Shown here piece by piece: positions 18,158 to 28,097 of a DNA stretch of 64,000 nucleotides. The translations under genes were made by a program, and so were the position numbers. Every line of letters starts with the position of its first letter. Position 1 is the stretch's first letter. The notes beneath the pieces were generated by a model. The model was not told where the DNA came from. It was given only the letters and a program-made list of their open reading frames with translations, and did no database searches. Source of the DNA: Sphingomonas colocasiae (lineage in GTDB: Bacteria; Pseudomonadota; Alphaproteobacteria; Sphingomonadales; Sphingomonadaceae); the NCBI RefSeq assembly GCF_019880585.1, contig NZ_JAINVV010000008.1, positions 372,001 through 436,000 on the forward strand, in the 5' to 3' direction.

Positions 18158-19075
18158 ATGGATGCGGCGATGGGGGAAACGGGGATGGAGCGGGAACGGA
18201 GCGGCACCGGAGTGGGACTCTATCTGCTGCTGACCATGCTGCTGTGCGCGGCGCCCTATGCGCTGATGGCGCGCTACGGGGTGAGCGGCGGCGCGGGCGG
18301 CTATGTGACCGCGCTGATGTGGGGGCCGGCGGTGGCCGCGATCCTGACGGTATGGCTGCTGAGGCTGGACTGGTCGTCGCTGGGCTTCGCATGGCGCGGC
18401 ACATCCTCGTCATGGGCGAGTTACCTGCTGCCGATCGGCTATGCCGGCCTGGCCTATGTCATCGTGTGGAGCACCGGCATGGGCCGGTTCGCGACGCCGG
18501 AGAGCATCGCGCCGCTCGCCGCGCAGATCGGCTGGACGATCGAGGACCCCATGCTGTTCGCGGTGCTGTTTTTCGTCTTCACCGGCGTGACCGGGATCAT
18601 CGTGGGGACGGCGCGCGGCCTGGGCGAAGAGATCGGCTGGCGAGGCTTCATGGCGCCGCGGTTGCAGGACCGGTTCGGCTTCACCCGCGCGGCGGCGATC
18701 ACAGGATTGATCTGGGCGAGCTGGCATGTGCCGCTGATCCTCTATGCCGATTACAACAGCGCCGCCCCGCGCGGCTTCGCGCTGGTCTGTTTCTTCGTGA
18801 TGGTGATGAATCTGAGCTTCATCATGGCGTGGTTCCGGCTGAAGTCCGGCAGCGTGTGGCCCGCGGCGATCATGCATGGCAGCCACAATCTGTTCATCCA
18901 GCGCATCTTCACGCCGCTGACCGAACCCACCGGCGACATCACCGCCTATGCGATCGACGAGTTCGGTTTCATGCTGGCGATCACGAGTTTCGCGGTGGCG
19001 CTCTATCTGTGGTTCAGGCGCGGCGAGGCGGTGGCGGCGCACGAGGCGAGACGATCGGGCAGGGAGACGGCATGA
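18158..19075 (+). CDS. CPBP-family intramembrane metalloprotease (CAAX/Abi type)
   Basis: This polytopic membrane protein of 305 residues has about eight hydrophobic segments. The family motifs are present in order: EEIGWRGFM (EExxxR), WASWHVP and HGSHNLF, which supply the glutamates and histidines of the intramembrane metal site. Members act as Rce1-like CAAX proteases or in bacteriocin self-immunity; the substrate here is unknown. An internal ATG at 18185 with a GGGGGAA ribosome site is an alternative start giving 296 residues. The stop overlaps the next gene's start as ATGA, so the P1 peptidase gene is translationally coupled. The association with peptidases suggests processing of a membrane-bound peptide or lipoprotein, but this is speculative. 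Confidence 0.9.
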   Translation: MDAAMGETGMERERSGTGVGLYLLLTMLLCAAPYALMARYGVSGGAGGYVTALMWGPAVAAILTVWLLRLDWSSLGFAWRGTSSSWASYLLPIGYAGLAYVIVWSTGMGRFATPESIAPLAAQIGWTIEDPMLFAVLFFVFTGVTGIIVGTARGLGEEIGWRGFMAPRLQDRFGFTRAAAITGLIWASWHVPLILYADYNSAAPRGFALVCFFVMVMNLSFIMAWFRLKSGSVWPAAIMHGSHNLFIQRIFTPLTEPTGDITAYAIDEFGFMLAITSFAVALYLWFRRGEAVAAHEARRSGRETA

Positions 19076-20289
19076 TGAACATCCTGCGGCTGACAGCGGC
19101 GCTGGCGATCGGGCTTGCGGCATCCGCCGCAGCCGCGCAGGCGCCCCGCGCGCGCGATCTGGGTGTGCCCTTCCATGGCGATCCGGGCCCGTTCAACGCG
19201 ATCACCGACGTGCCCGGCGTGGAGGTGGGGCACAGCACCATCATCCAGGGCGACGGCGAGCTGAAGCGCGGCGACGGGCCTGTGCGCACCGGAGTCACCG
19301 CGATCCTGCCGCGCGGCAAGGACTCCGCCGTGCCCGTGTTCGGCGGCTGGGCGACGGCCAATGCCGCGGGAGAGATGACCGGCACCACCTGGCTGGAGGA
19401 GCGCGGCTCGTTCGACGGGCCGGTGATGATCACCAACACGCACAGCGTGGGCGTGGTCCGTGACGCGGCGGTGAAGTGGCTGGTCGACAAGAAGGCGTGC
19501 TGCCTGTTCTTCACGCCGGTCGTCGCAGAGACATGGGACGGCTATCTGAACGATGTCGACGGGTTTCACGTAAAGCCTGAGCACGCGACCGAGGCACTGG
19601 CGACGGCCAGGAGCGGCCGGGTGACCGAGGGCAATGTCGGCGGCGGCACGGGCATGGTCTGCGCCGGCTTCAAGGGCGGGATCGGGACGTCCTCTCGCAA
19701 GGTGGAGATCGGCGGCAAGAGCTATACGGTCGGCGTGCTGGTCCAGTGCAACTATGGCTCGCGGCAATTGCTGAGGATCGGCGGCGCGCCGGTGGGGCAG
19801 GATCTGGCGACACGCTATCTGCCGTGCAGCGACCTGCCGGGCGCCGCGCCCTACAAGCCGGCGCGCAAGTGCGAGCCCATCAGCCGCCAGCCCTATGAGC
19901 CGGAAGGTTCGATCATCGTGGTGATCGCGACCGACGCACCGCTGCTGCCGCATCAGCTGAAGCGCGTGGCCAAACGACCGACCCAGGCGATCGGCCGGAT
20001 GGGCGACATCAGCCACAATCTTTCGGGCGACATCTTCATCGCCTTCTCCACCGCCAACGCCGAGGCGTTGAACGAGAGCGCGCCCGGTGTGCAGGCGATC
20101 TCGGCGATCTCCAATTCGGAGATCACCAAGATCTTCGAGGCTGCGGTGGACGCGACCGAGGAAGCGATCGTCAATTCCATGATCGCAGCCAAGACGATGA
20201 CCGGACGCGACGGGGTGACCGTCTACGCCCTGCCCCATGACGAGCTGCGTACGATCCTGGCCAAATATGGCCGGACGGCGAAGAAATAG
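19072..20289 (+). CDS. P1-family (DmpA-type) self-processing aminopeptidase, exported
   Basis: This 405-residue protein begins with a signal peptide (MMNILRLTAALAIGLAASAAAA) and continues with the P1 fold. ITDVPGVEVGHST, VRTGVTAILPRG and NVGGGTGMVCAGFKGGIGTSSR are family landmarks. P1 enzymes such as DmpA and BapA cleave themselves before a serine or threonine, which then acts as N-terminal nucleophile. The GTSSR region is the likely cleavage area. DmpA-type enzymes release N-terminal L- or D-amino acids, and BapA types beta-alanyl residues; sequence alone does not separate them. The start overlaps the CPBP stop (ATGA) with AGGGAGA upstream. The signal peptide predicts periplasmic action on imported peptides. 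Confidence 0.9.
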   Translation: MMNILRLTAALAIGLAASAAAAQAPRARDLGVPFHGDPGPFNAITDVPGVEVGHSTIIQGDGELKRGDGPVRTGVTAILPRGKDSAVPVFGGWATANAAGEMTGTTWLEERGSFDGPVMITNTHSVGVVRDAAVKWLVDKKACCLFFTPVVAETWDGYLNDVDGFHVKPEHATEALATARSGRVTEGNVGGGTGMVCAGFKGGIGTSSRKVEIGGKSYTVGVLVQCNYGSRQLLRIGGAPVGQDLATRYLPCSDLPGAAPYKPARKCEPISRQPYEPEGSIIVVIATDAPLLPHQLKRVAKRPTQAIGRMGDISHNLSGDIFIAFSTANAEALNESAPGVQAISAISNSEITKIFEAAVDATEEAIVNSMIAAKTMTGRDGVTVYALPHDELRTILAKYGRTAKK

Positions 20290-21246
<957 letters not shown>

Positions 21247-21279
21247 CACACTGATTAAAAGTCGGCTCCAGCGCTCACT

Positions 21280-21383
21280 ATCGTCATCCCCGCATGCGCG
21301 GGGATGACGATTAGGTCTTCAACACCCTGCTAGTGGATCGTATCCGACAAAAGCGTCCGCTTTTGACGGAGGTCCGATCCACT
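21280..21383. repeat. Two intergenic stem-loops between convergent genes
   Basis: The first is ATCGTCATCCCCGC / GCGGGGATGACGAT (21280-21293 and 21298-21311, loop ATGC), a perfect 14-base stem. The second is nested: AGTGGATCG (21332-21340) pairs with CGATCCACT (21375-21383), and an inner CAAAAGCG pairs with CGCTTTTG (21348-21355, 21358-21365). Neither has a T-tract. They lie between pip and the convergent amidohydrolase and look like REP-type palindromes that may also end transcripts. Confidence 0.7.
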
Positions 21384-21422
21384 CAGCCATGGAAGAGTGG
21401 TCTGCGAAGCGACCTCGCGACC

Positions 21423-22859
21423 TCACTTCCGCGCGTTGGGGAACGGCACTTCCTCATGCGCGGGCTGGTAGACGCGGCCGTCCTGCAACATCAGGCGGCC
21501 GTTGACGAAGGCGGTCCTGACCTTGCGGAGCGCGGCGAAATCCTCATCGGGATTGCCGTCGACCACGATGATGTCCGCCAGCTTGCCGGGTTCGATCGTG
21601 CCCAGCCGGTCGCCCAGCTTGATGATCTCCGCGCCCGTCTTGGTGGCCGCCACCAGCGCCTCGACCTTGGTGAAGCCGATACGGGTGAAGGATTCGAGCT
21701 CGTCGATATAGGAACCGGGCAGATAATCGGTGCCCGCGAGCGCAACCACATCCAGACCGATACCCATCTTCACGCCCGCGCGGCGCATCTTGGCGGCCAT
21801 GTTCTCGTTGACCGTCTCGTCGAGCTGGAAGCGGCGCGAGGTGGAGCCGAAATAGCCGCCGCTGCCGCGCATGATGACGCGATAGGCGACCAAGGTGGGC
21901 ACCGAGGCGATACCGCGCTTGGCCATCAGCGCGACCGCGGCGTCGCTGCGCGGCAGCGGGTGTTCGATCGAATCCACCCCGGCCCTAATCGCCATGTCGA
22001 TATATTGGGTTTCGGAATCGACCGTGACGGGGAGGCCGAGCGAGTGCGCCTCGTCGACAGCGGCGGTGATCTCTTCCTGCGTATATTCGCTGGCGAGCTT
22101 GATCAGGTCCGCGCCCTTGGCGAACTGCATGCGCACCGCCTCTCGCCACTCCTGGGGGCCGGACGCGATGCGGACCATCGAGTTCAGATTCTTGTCCGCG
22201 ATCTCCGGATAGCCCTGCTGAAAGGCGTGCACCGCCGCGTGGCCGCCGGTCTGGGTGATGAGCTGCCCCGCCGCGAAGATGCGGGGGCCGAAGATTTCGC
22301 CCGCGGCCTGCTTCGCCTTCAGCACGAATGGCACATCGCCGTGCGAGGCGACGTCGCGCACCGTGGTGACGCCCGATTCCAGATAGGTCGCCATGCGCTT
22401 CAGCCCGCGCATCGTCGATTCCGCGCCGCTGTAGTTCGCGGCGGAATAGACGTTCACCGCGTCGCCCGCCGCAAAGAAGGTGAGGTGCGCGTGCAGGTCG
22501 ATCAGACCCGGCATCACGGTCTTGCCGGTCACGTCATAGACCACCGCGTCCGCCGGCCAGGTCCGGTCGCCGGGCTTGAGCACCGCGGTGATCGTCTTGC
22601 CCTGCACCACGATGGTCGCCGGCCGGGCGGCCTTGCCCGTGCCGTCGAACAGCCGTCCGCCCACCAGCACGAACGAACCCTTCGGCACGTTATAGTCCTT
22701 GGGAACGGGAATGCGCAGCACGTCGTCCGACGTCGGCACCGACGGGGGCAGCACCGCGGACCGGTCGTAGATCGGGCGCGCCTCGGGGCCCTTGTCCTGC
22801 GCCATGGCGGGGGCGGTGACCGCGCCGGCGAGCAGCAATCCGCAAATCATCTTCTTCAT
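21423..22859 (-). CDS. Exported metal-dependent amidohydrolase (imidazolonepropionase-like), altered metal site
   Basis: This 478-residue protein has a signal peptide (MKKMICGLLLAGAVTAPAMA). The amidohydrolase barrel shows DLHAHL (first two metal histidines), a likely carboxylated lysine region ADLIKLASEYT, IEHPLP and the catalytic aspartate in LAGTDYLPG. Family members usually have a histidine in a VAxHAxG segment; here the equivalent reads LPVTVDSETQY, so one metal ligand appears lost. Related proteins act as prolidase-like Xaa-Pro or Xaa-Arg dipeptidases. It ends a minus-strand run after PQQ dehydrogenase and DUF885 (34-base gap), so co-transcription is likely. Activity toward a peptide bond is inferred from neighbours. 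Confidence 0.85.
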   Translation of the reverse strand: MKKMICGLLLAGAVTAPAMAQDKGPEARPIYDRSAVLPPSVPTSDDVLRIPVPKDYNVPKGSFVLVGGRLFDGTGKAARPATIVVQGKTITAVLKPGDRTWPADAVVYDVTGKTVMPGLIDLHAHLTFFAAGDAVNVYSAANYSGAESTMRGLKRMATYLESGVTTVRDVASHGDVPFVLKAKQAAGEIFGPRIFAAGQLITQTGGHAAVHAFQQGYPEIADKNLNSMVRIASGPQEWREAVRMQFAKGADLIKLASEYTQEEITAAVDEAHSLGLPVTVDSETQYIDMAIRAGVDSIEHPLPRSDAAVALMAKRGIASVPTLVAYRVIMRGSGGYFGSTSRRFQLDETVNENMAAKMRRAGVKMGIGLDVVALAGTDYLPGSYIDELESFTRIGFTKVEALVAATKTGAEIIKLGDRLGTIEPGKLADIIVVDGNPDEDFAALRKVRTAFVNGRLMLQDGRVYQPAHEEVPFPNARK

Positions 22860-22893
22860 CGTCTCATACCCCTTTTCGAATGTCCCGCGCGGT

Positions 22894-24732
22894 TCAGCGC
22901 GCCTTTTGCTTTGCGATCCAGATGTCGACCTGCTGCTCGAGCACGTCGAGCGGCATCTGCGCCCGGCCGATGACGGTGTCGTGGTAGCCCCGGATATCGA
23001 ACTTGCCGCCCAGGGCCGCCTCCGCCTTCCTGCGGAGCTTCTCCATCTGGATCATGCCGATCTTGTAGCCCGTCGCCTGGCCCGGCATGATGATGTAGCG
23101 CTTCACCTCGGACTGGATCTGGCCGATCGCGGCGGGCGAGTTGTCGGTGAAATATCCGACCGCCTGATCCTCGGTCCAGCCCTTGGCATGCAGGCCGGTA
23201 TCCACCACCAGCCGGATCGCACGCCAGATCTCGGTCGTCAGCCGGCCGAAATCCGAATAGGGGTCCTTGTACGCGCCGATCTCCTTCGCGAATTTCTCGG
23301 AATAGAGGCCCCAGCCCTCCTGAAAGGCGTTGATGTAAAGATATTTCCGGAATTCCGGGATATCGGTCAGCTCGCGCGAGATCGCGAAGTTCATGTGATG
23401 GCCGGGCAGCGCCTCGTGATAGGTGATGACCTCCACCTGCGGCTTGGGCACCGCGCGCATGTCCGACAGGTGCGAATAGAACACGCCCGGCCGCGATCCG
23501 TCCGGCGTCGAGAAATAATAATGCTGCGCAGCACCGGGGATCTCGCGATAGGGCTCGACGCGCTTCACGACGATGTCCGCCTTGGGCAGGATGCCGAAAT
23601 ATTCGGGCAATCGCGCCTTCATGAACGCGACATAGCGGGTGGCGTCGTCGAGATATTGCTGACGGCCCGCATCGGTATCCGGATAATAGAATTGCGCATC
23701 CTCGCGCACGAACTTGAAAAAGTCCTGCAAACTGCCCTTGAAGCCGACCTTCTGCTTGATCGCCTCCATCTCGCCCTTGATCCGGGCGACCTCGTCCAGC
23801 CCGATCCGGTGGACCTGTTCGGCGGTGAGATCGGTGGTGGTCGAGCTGCGCAGCATCATGTCGTAAAAGGCTTTGCCGCCCGGATTCTTGCCGACGCCGG
23901 TGGCGACGGCATCGGCCAGGGGCAGCTCGGATTCGAACCACGCGATCAGCTGGTCATAGACCGGCTTCCATTGCTCGATCAGCGCCGTCTTCGCCGCAGC
24001 ACGATAGGCCTCGGCCCCGGCGGCGTCGATCTTGCCGGCCTTCACCAGTCCGTCGATCTTGGCGTTGGCGTCCTTCCACACGGCATTGTCGCCTTCGCCG
24101 CCGAATGGCGCGCCGCTGTTCAGCGCCTTCGCCTGGGGGATCATCATCTCATAGGAGAAGCGCGGCACGCGCGAGCCCGCCGCTGCATTGAGCTTGGCGA
24201 TCTCGAGCTGCTGCGACAATGCGCGCGCGATCCCGCCGATGCGCGCGACATAGGCATCCATGTCCGACGGTTCGTCGACACGGTGCACCTGCATCAGGAA
24301 TTGCGGCATTCGCGTGTGCGGGCCGTACATCTGCTGGAAGACATATGCGTTGCGGTTGAACTTCGCGAGCGCTGCGGCTTCCTCATATTGATAGATCCAC
24401 AGATCATAGGAGAGCTGTGCATCCTGGGTCAGCTTCGCGCGGTCGAAATTCGCCTTCAGTTCCTCGACCTCGAGACGCATCCGTTCGAGCTGCCGCGCGG
24501 CGGCCGCTTCGGACATGTCGTCGATCTTGTCATAATCCTTCTTCTCGCCGGCATATGAGCGCGCCATCGGGCTGGCGGCCATCTGCGCCTCGTATTTCGC
24601 GTTGAGCCACGCGTTCAATCGCGCGGTTTCGGCATCGACGGCCGGCGCGGCAGATGCGACGCCTTGCGCCGCAGCAGCCATCGGCGTCGCGGCAAGCAGC
24701 GTGCCGGCCATGAACAGGGCAAGCATATTCAT
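22894..24732 (-). CDS. DUF885 family exported metalloprotein, probable peptidase
   Basis: This is a 612-residue protein after a signal peptide (MNMLALFMAGTLLAATPMAAAAQG). The DUF885 hallmark YHEALPGHHMNF (a HExxxGHH zinc-type motif) is present, and the C-terminal region has NSPAAIGQIQSEVKRYIIMPGQATGYKIG as in the family. DUF885 proteins are related to gluzincin peptidases and are frequent in sphingomonads and other peptide-degrading bacteria; few have a known substrate. GGGAG with an 8-base gap supports the start at 24732, while the upstream open frame has no ribosome site. It lies 37 bases after the PQQ dehydrogenase and 34 before the amidohydrolase, inside one probable operon. Confidence 0.88.
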   Translation of the reverse strand: MNMLALFMAGTLLAATPMAAAAQGVASAAPAVDAETARLNAWLNAKYEAQMAASPMARSYAGEKKDYDKIDDMSEAAAARQLERMRLEVEELKANFDRAKLTQDAQLSYDLWIYQYEEAAALAKFNRNAYVFQQMYGPHTRMPQFLMQVHRVDEPSDMDAYVARIGGIARALSQQLEIAKLNAAAGSRVPRFSYEMMIPQAKALNSGAPFGGEGDNAVWKDANAKIDGLVKAGKIDAAGAEAYRAAAKTALIEQWKPVYDQLIAWFESELPLADAVATGVGKNPGGKAFYDMMLRSSTTTDLTAEQVHRIGLDEVARIKGEMEAIKQKVGFKGSLQDFFKFVREDAQFYYPDTDAGRQQYLDDATRYVAFMKARLPEYFGILPKADIVVKRVEPYREIPGAAQHYYFSTPDGSRPGVFYSHLSDMRAVPKPQVEVITYHEALPGHHMNFAISRELTDIPEFRKYLYINAFQEGWGLYSEKFAKEIGAYKDPYSDFGRLTTEIWRAIRLVVDTGLHAKGWTEDQAVGYFTDNSPAAIGQIQSEVKRYIIMPGQATGYKIGMIQMEKLRRKAEAALGGKFDIRGYHDTVIGRAQMPLDVLEQQVDIWIAKQKAR

Positions 24733-24769
24733 TCCATCATCTCCCGGGAGCAATCGCCTGTGGCGCGGG

Positions 24770-26830
24770 TCATTTCTTCTCGGTTTTCTGCAGGGCGCGC
24801 GCCTCTTCGGCCACATAGGCGCGGATCTGTTCGGCCTGATCGGGCGTGATCCAGCGCGAAAAGCTCACCATGCCGCTGGCGGTCAGCGCGCCGTCGATCA
24901 CGACGCTCTTCCAGATTTCCCGGTCGGCCAGCGCGTTCGCACGGCGAAGATCGGGAGCGGCGACGCCCTCGTGGCAGCGCGCGCAATTCTCGCCATAGGC
25001 GGCCCCGCCCGCCGCGACCATCGCCGCGGGAAAGCGCTCCGCCGGCGGATTGGCGGGCGCCAGGGCGAGATCATATTCGGGCATGGCCCCCTTGCCGCCC
25101 AGCTTGAAGACGAACAGCCGCCCGTTGGGCTGGCGGAAGCGCGGGCGATTGGCGTCCTGAATGCCCATCGCACCGCCGCCCTTGCCGACGACCACCGCGA
25201 TATATTGCACGCCGTCGATGCTGTAGCTTACCGGCCCGGCCATGATCCCGGCGGGCTGCCTGAAGGTCCACAGCTTCGCACCGTCCTTCGCGCGAAAGGC
25301 GGTGAACTCGCCATGGGCGTTGCCCGCGAAGACGAGATCGCCCGCGGTTGCGACGGTGCCGCCATTGATCATTTCGGGCTGGGGGACGCGCCAGGCCTCG
25401 CGCTGTTTGATTGGATCCCAGGCGATCAGCGCGCCGGTGCCCATGGGCTCGGCCGGATTGCCGCCGACCTGTGCGCCGATGTTGAGATGCCCCGGCTTGA
25501 ACCTGAACGCGTTGTCCTGCGCGAAGGTCAGGCTCCACTGGACCGTTGGGATATAGACCAGCCCGGTCCGCGGACTGTACGACATGGGTTGCCAGTTGTG
25601 GCCGCCGACCGAGGATGGCTCGATCATCTTCACGCCCTCCTCATAATAGGCATTGGCGCTCATCACCGGGCGGCCGGTCTTCATGTCGATGCTCTCGACC
25701 CAGCTCTGTCTGACGAAGGGCCTGGCGGACAGGAGCTTTCCGTTCTCGCGGTCGAGCACATAGAAGAAGCCGTTCTTGGGCGCCTGCATCAGCACCTTGC
25801 GCGGCTTGCCCTCGATCGGGAGCGTGGCGAGCATGATCTGCTGGGTGTTCGTGTAATCCCAGCTGTCGCCGGGCGACGCCTGATAGTGCCATTTGTATCG
25901 GCCGGTGTCCGCATCCACCGCGACGATCGAGGAGAGGAAGAGATTGTCGCCCTTGCCCTCCGATCGGACTTTGCGGTTCCATGGCGATCCGTTGCCCACG
26001 CCGATCAGAAGCTGATCGAACTCCGGGTCATAGACCAGCGAATCCCAGGCGGTGCCGCCGCCGCCCATCTCCCACCAGCGGCCGAACCAGGTCTTCGCGG
26101 CCATCGCCATGGCGGAGTCGGAGGCGGCGCGGTCGGCGCCCTTGGCCGGATCTCCGGGCACGGTGTAGAAGCGCCAGGCCTGTTTGCCGGTTTCGGTATC
26201 GTAAGCGGTGACATAGCCGCGCACGCCCAGTTCGCCGCCGCCATTGCCGATGACCACCTTATCCTTGAAGATGCGCGGCGCCCCGGTGATGACATAGGGT
26301 TTGGACTTGTCGACGGTGAGCACCGACCAAAGCTGCTTGCCGGTCTTGGCGTCGATCGCGATCAGGCGGCCATCGATCGTGCCGACATAGATCTTGCCCT
26401 TCCACGCCGCGACGCCGCGGTTCACGACATCGCAGCAGGATTTTATCGCGTCCTCGCCAGGCACTTCGGGATCGAAGCGCCAGAGCTCCTTGCCGGTGCG
26501 TCCGTCGATCGCATAGACCCTGGACCATGCGGTGGAGGTGTAGATGACGCCATCCACCACGATCGGGGTCGCTTCCTGGCCGCGACTGGTGTCGAACTCG
26601 AACGACCAGGCGAGACCGAGCTGGCCGACATTGCCCTCGTTGATCTGGTCGAGCGCGCTGTAGCGCTGTTCCTCGAAGGTGCCGCCATGCGTCATCCAGT
26701 TGGCCGGATCATCGGCGGCGGCGAGCAGCCGCGCCTGATCGACCGCGGCCGGCCCGTCCGGCGTCATGCCGCACGCCTGCAACAGCAACGCGAGGAACGC
26801 CGCGCAGATACCCAATCGCTTCATGCTCAC
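24770..26830 (-). CDS. PQQ-dependent quinohemoprotein alcohol dehydrogenase, lipoprotein
   Basis: This 686-residue enzyme should oxidise an alcohol or aldehyde in the periplasm and pass electrons through its own heme. An N-terminal lipobox (ALLLQAC) predicts membrane anchoring. The eight-bladed propeller shows W-motifs such as DAKTGKQLW and DRENGKLL, the rare vicinal disulfide pair SCC near residue 133, and the active-site segment GKGDNLFLSS. A C-terminal cytochrome domain has CARCH (CxxCH) near residue 624. The start is GTG at 26830 (GGGGGA nine bases upstream) or ATG at 26824. It leads the operon with DUF885 and the amidohydrolase. PQQ synthesis genes are not in the window. Its presence among peptidases is unexplained; a hydroxylated residue or side-chain alcohol is a possible substrate. 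Confidence 0.92.
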   Translation of the reverse strand: MSMKRLGICAAFLALLLQACGMTPDGPAAVDQARLLAAADDPANWMTHGGTFEEQRYSALDQINEGNVGQLGLAWSFEFDTSRGQEATPIVVDGVIYTSTAWSRVYAIDGRTGKELWRFDPEVPGEDAIKSCCDVVNRGVAAWKGKIYVGTIDGRLIAIDAKTGKQLWSVLTVDKSKPYVITGAPRIFKDKVVIGNGGGELGVRGYVTAYDTETGKQAWRFYTVPGDPAKGADRAASDSAMAMAAKTWFGRWWEMGGGGTAWDSLVYDPEFDQLLIGVGNGSPWNRKVRSEGKGDNLFLSSIVAVDADTGRYKWHYQASPGDSWDYTNTQQIMLATLPIEGKPRKVLMQAPKNGFFYVLDRENGKLLSARPFVRQSWVESIDMKTGRPVMSANAYYEEGVKMIEPSSVGGHNWQPMSYSPRTGLVYIPTVQWSLTFAQDNAFRFKPGHLNIGAQVGGNPAEPMGTGALIAWDPIKQREAWRVPQPEMINGGTVATAGDLVFAGNAHGEFTAFRAKDGAKLWTFRQPAGIMAGPVSYSIDGVQYIAVVVGKGGGAMGIQDANRPRFRQPNGRLFVFKLGGKGAMPEYDLALAPANPPAERFPAAMVAAGGAAYGENCARCHEGVAAPDLRRANALADREIWKSVVIDGALTASGMVSFSRWITPDQAEQIRAYVAEEARALQKTEKK

Positions 26831-27002
26831 GCGGACATGTCCCCCTGGCCGGCCGCCTTGCCGGCGCCGCTGTTTCGTTGGCGAGCATCAGAGATCATTT
26901 GCGCCGGGTTCGGCAAACAACAAATGCTGGCGCAAAGAATGAGAAATTTTATCTCTTACCGGTACAAATACCGCAAGCATGCAGCGCACCGGCTGAGATC
27001 GT
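26831..27002. promoter_or_regulatory. Promoter region of the PQQ dehydrogenase operon
   Basis: This is a 172-base gap between the dehydrogenase start and the alanine racemase stop. It is AT-richer than the genes. It holds an inverted repeat TTGCGCC ... GGCGCAA around 26899-26936 and the palindrome CGGTA-CAAA-TACCG around 26960-26973. Either may be an operator; no clear sigma-70 pair was recognised. Confidence 0.4.
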
Positions 27003-28097
27003 CTATTCCGAATAGCTGGCTGGTATCCTGCCGGAGAGCGACATCATGAATTCGAGAGGGGTCGATCCCGTCCAGCGCGCCCAGTCGTCGAGGGTGATGT
27101 CCGGCCCGATGACCGTCGCGCGGTCGAACAACGCAGGCGCCTCGCCACCGGCGTCGATCATGAGATGCTCCAGCGTGAACGCCGTGACCGCCACGCGCGC
27201 GCCGTTCATGATGATTTCGGGCGCGGCTCCGGCGACCGCCTTGCGCAGCCCGTCGCCCAAGCCGATGGCGACACTCGCCGGGTTCTTCACCGCCGCGCCC
27301 GCATAACCGCCGGACGACGCAGAAGCCTCGGCGCGGACGACCGCGGCGGACAGTGATCGGATCAGCGGGCGGAAATCCCGCGCCGGGCCGACGCCGGCGT
27401 CCAGAGGGGTCAGCCCGTAAAGTGCGTGACCGACGCAGACCGCGTTCGTTTCGTCCGGCATTTCGGCAAGCACGCCCGACGAGCCCCAGACCTGTGTGAC
27501 GGGCACGTCGATCGCCGCGTCCGCCAGATCGGCAAGGAGCTGACGAAAACGCGCATAACCCTGCAATGCCCAGGCCTTGCCGTCGGCGGTGCCGAAAGGA
27601 AGGTGGGTGTAGACCCCGCGCAGATCGAGTGCGGCGCTGTCCGCGATGCGCCTGATGAGCGGCAGGGCATCGGCCACCGGCACGCCGAGGCGGCCGAGAC
27701 CGGAATCGACCTTCACCCAGACCGGCGCACGCTTGCCCGCCGCCTCGGCGGCCTGCTCCGCCGCGGCGATCGAGAGCTCCTCGAACACCGTGGGCTGGAG
27801 ATCATAAGCGAGAAATGCAGGCATATGCTGCGGCTCCGCACCGCCGAACAGCAGGATTTCGGCGTCGATCCCCATCTGGCGAATTTCGACGGCCTCGTCG
27901 AAATTGCCGGTCCACAGCTTGCGCACGCCCGCGTCCACGAGCGCGCCGCCGATCTCTACCGCCCCGAACCCATAGGCGTTTGCCTTGATCGAGGCGATGA
28001 GTTCGCGCCCGCCCGCCAGATCGCGGACCAGTTGGAGATTGTGGCGCAGCGCGGACAGGTCGATGTCGAGCGTGGCGGAGCGGAGCGATCGGCTCAT
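27003..28097 (-). CDS. alr: Alanine racemase family protein
   Basis: This 364-residue PLP enzyme has the fold-III start LDIDLSALRHNL and the PLP lysine K38 in SIKANAYGFG, close to the canonical VKANAYGHG. VWVKVDSGLGRLG and VRAEASASSGGYAG follow; the latter contains the tyrosine expected to be the second catalytic base. The C-terminal beta domain is divergent: IGLGDGLRK replaces the usual IGYADGYxR, and VAVTAFTLEHLMID replaces VSMDQ-type sequence. So another amino acid may be the substrate. Its ATG overlaps the permease stop (ATGA), so it is translated together with an amino-acid transporter. This suggests it converts an imported amino acid rather than serving only the cell wall. The regulator is probably the divergent LysR protein. 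Confidence 0.85.
   Translation of the reverse strand: MSRSLRSATLDIDLSALRHNLQLVRDLAGGRELIASIKANAYGFGAVEIGGALVDAGVRKLWTGNFDEAVEIRQMGIDAEILLFGGAEPQHMPAFLAYDLQPTVFEELSIAAAEQAAEAAGKRAPVWVKVDSGLGRLGVPVADALPLIRRIADSAALDLRGVYTHLPFGTADGKAWALQGYARFRQLLADLADAAIDVPVTQVWGSSGVLAEMPDETNAVCVGHALYGLTPLDAGVGPARDFRPLIRSLSAAVVRAEASASSGGYAGAAVKNPASVAIGLGDGLRKAVAGAAPEIIMNGARVAVTAFTLEHLMIDAGGEAPALFDRATVIGPDITLDDWARWTGSTPLEFMMSLSGRIPASYSE

Noticed and set aside
24602-27049. 815-codon plus-strand open frame across the PQQ dehydrogenase
   Set aside because: The composition is that of a shadow frame, and the opposite strand has heme and PQQ motifs.
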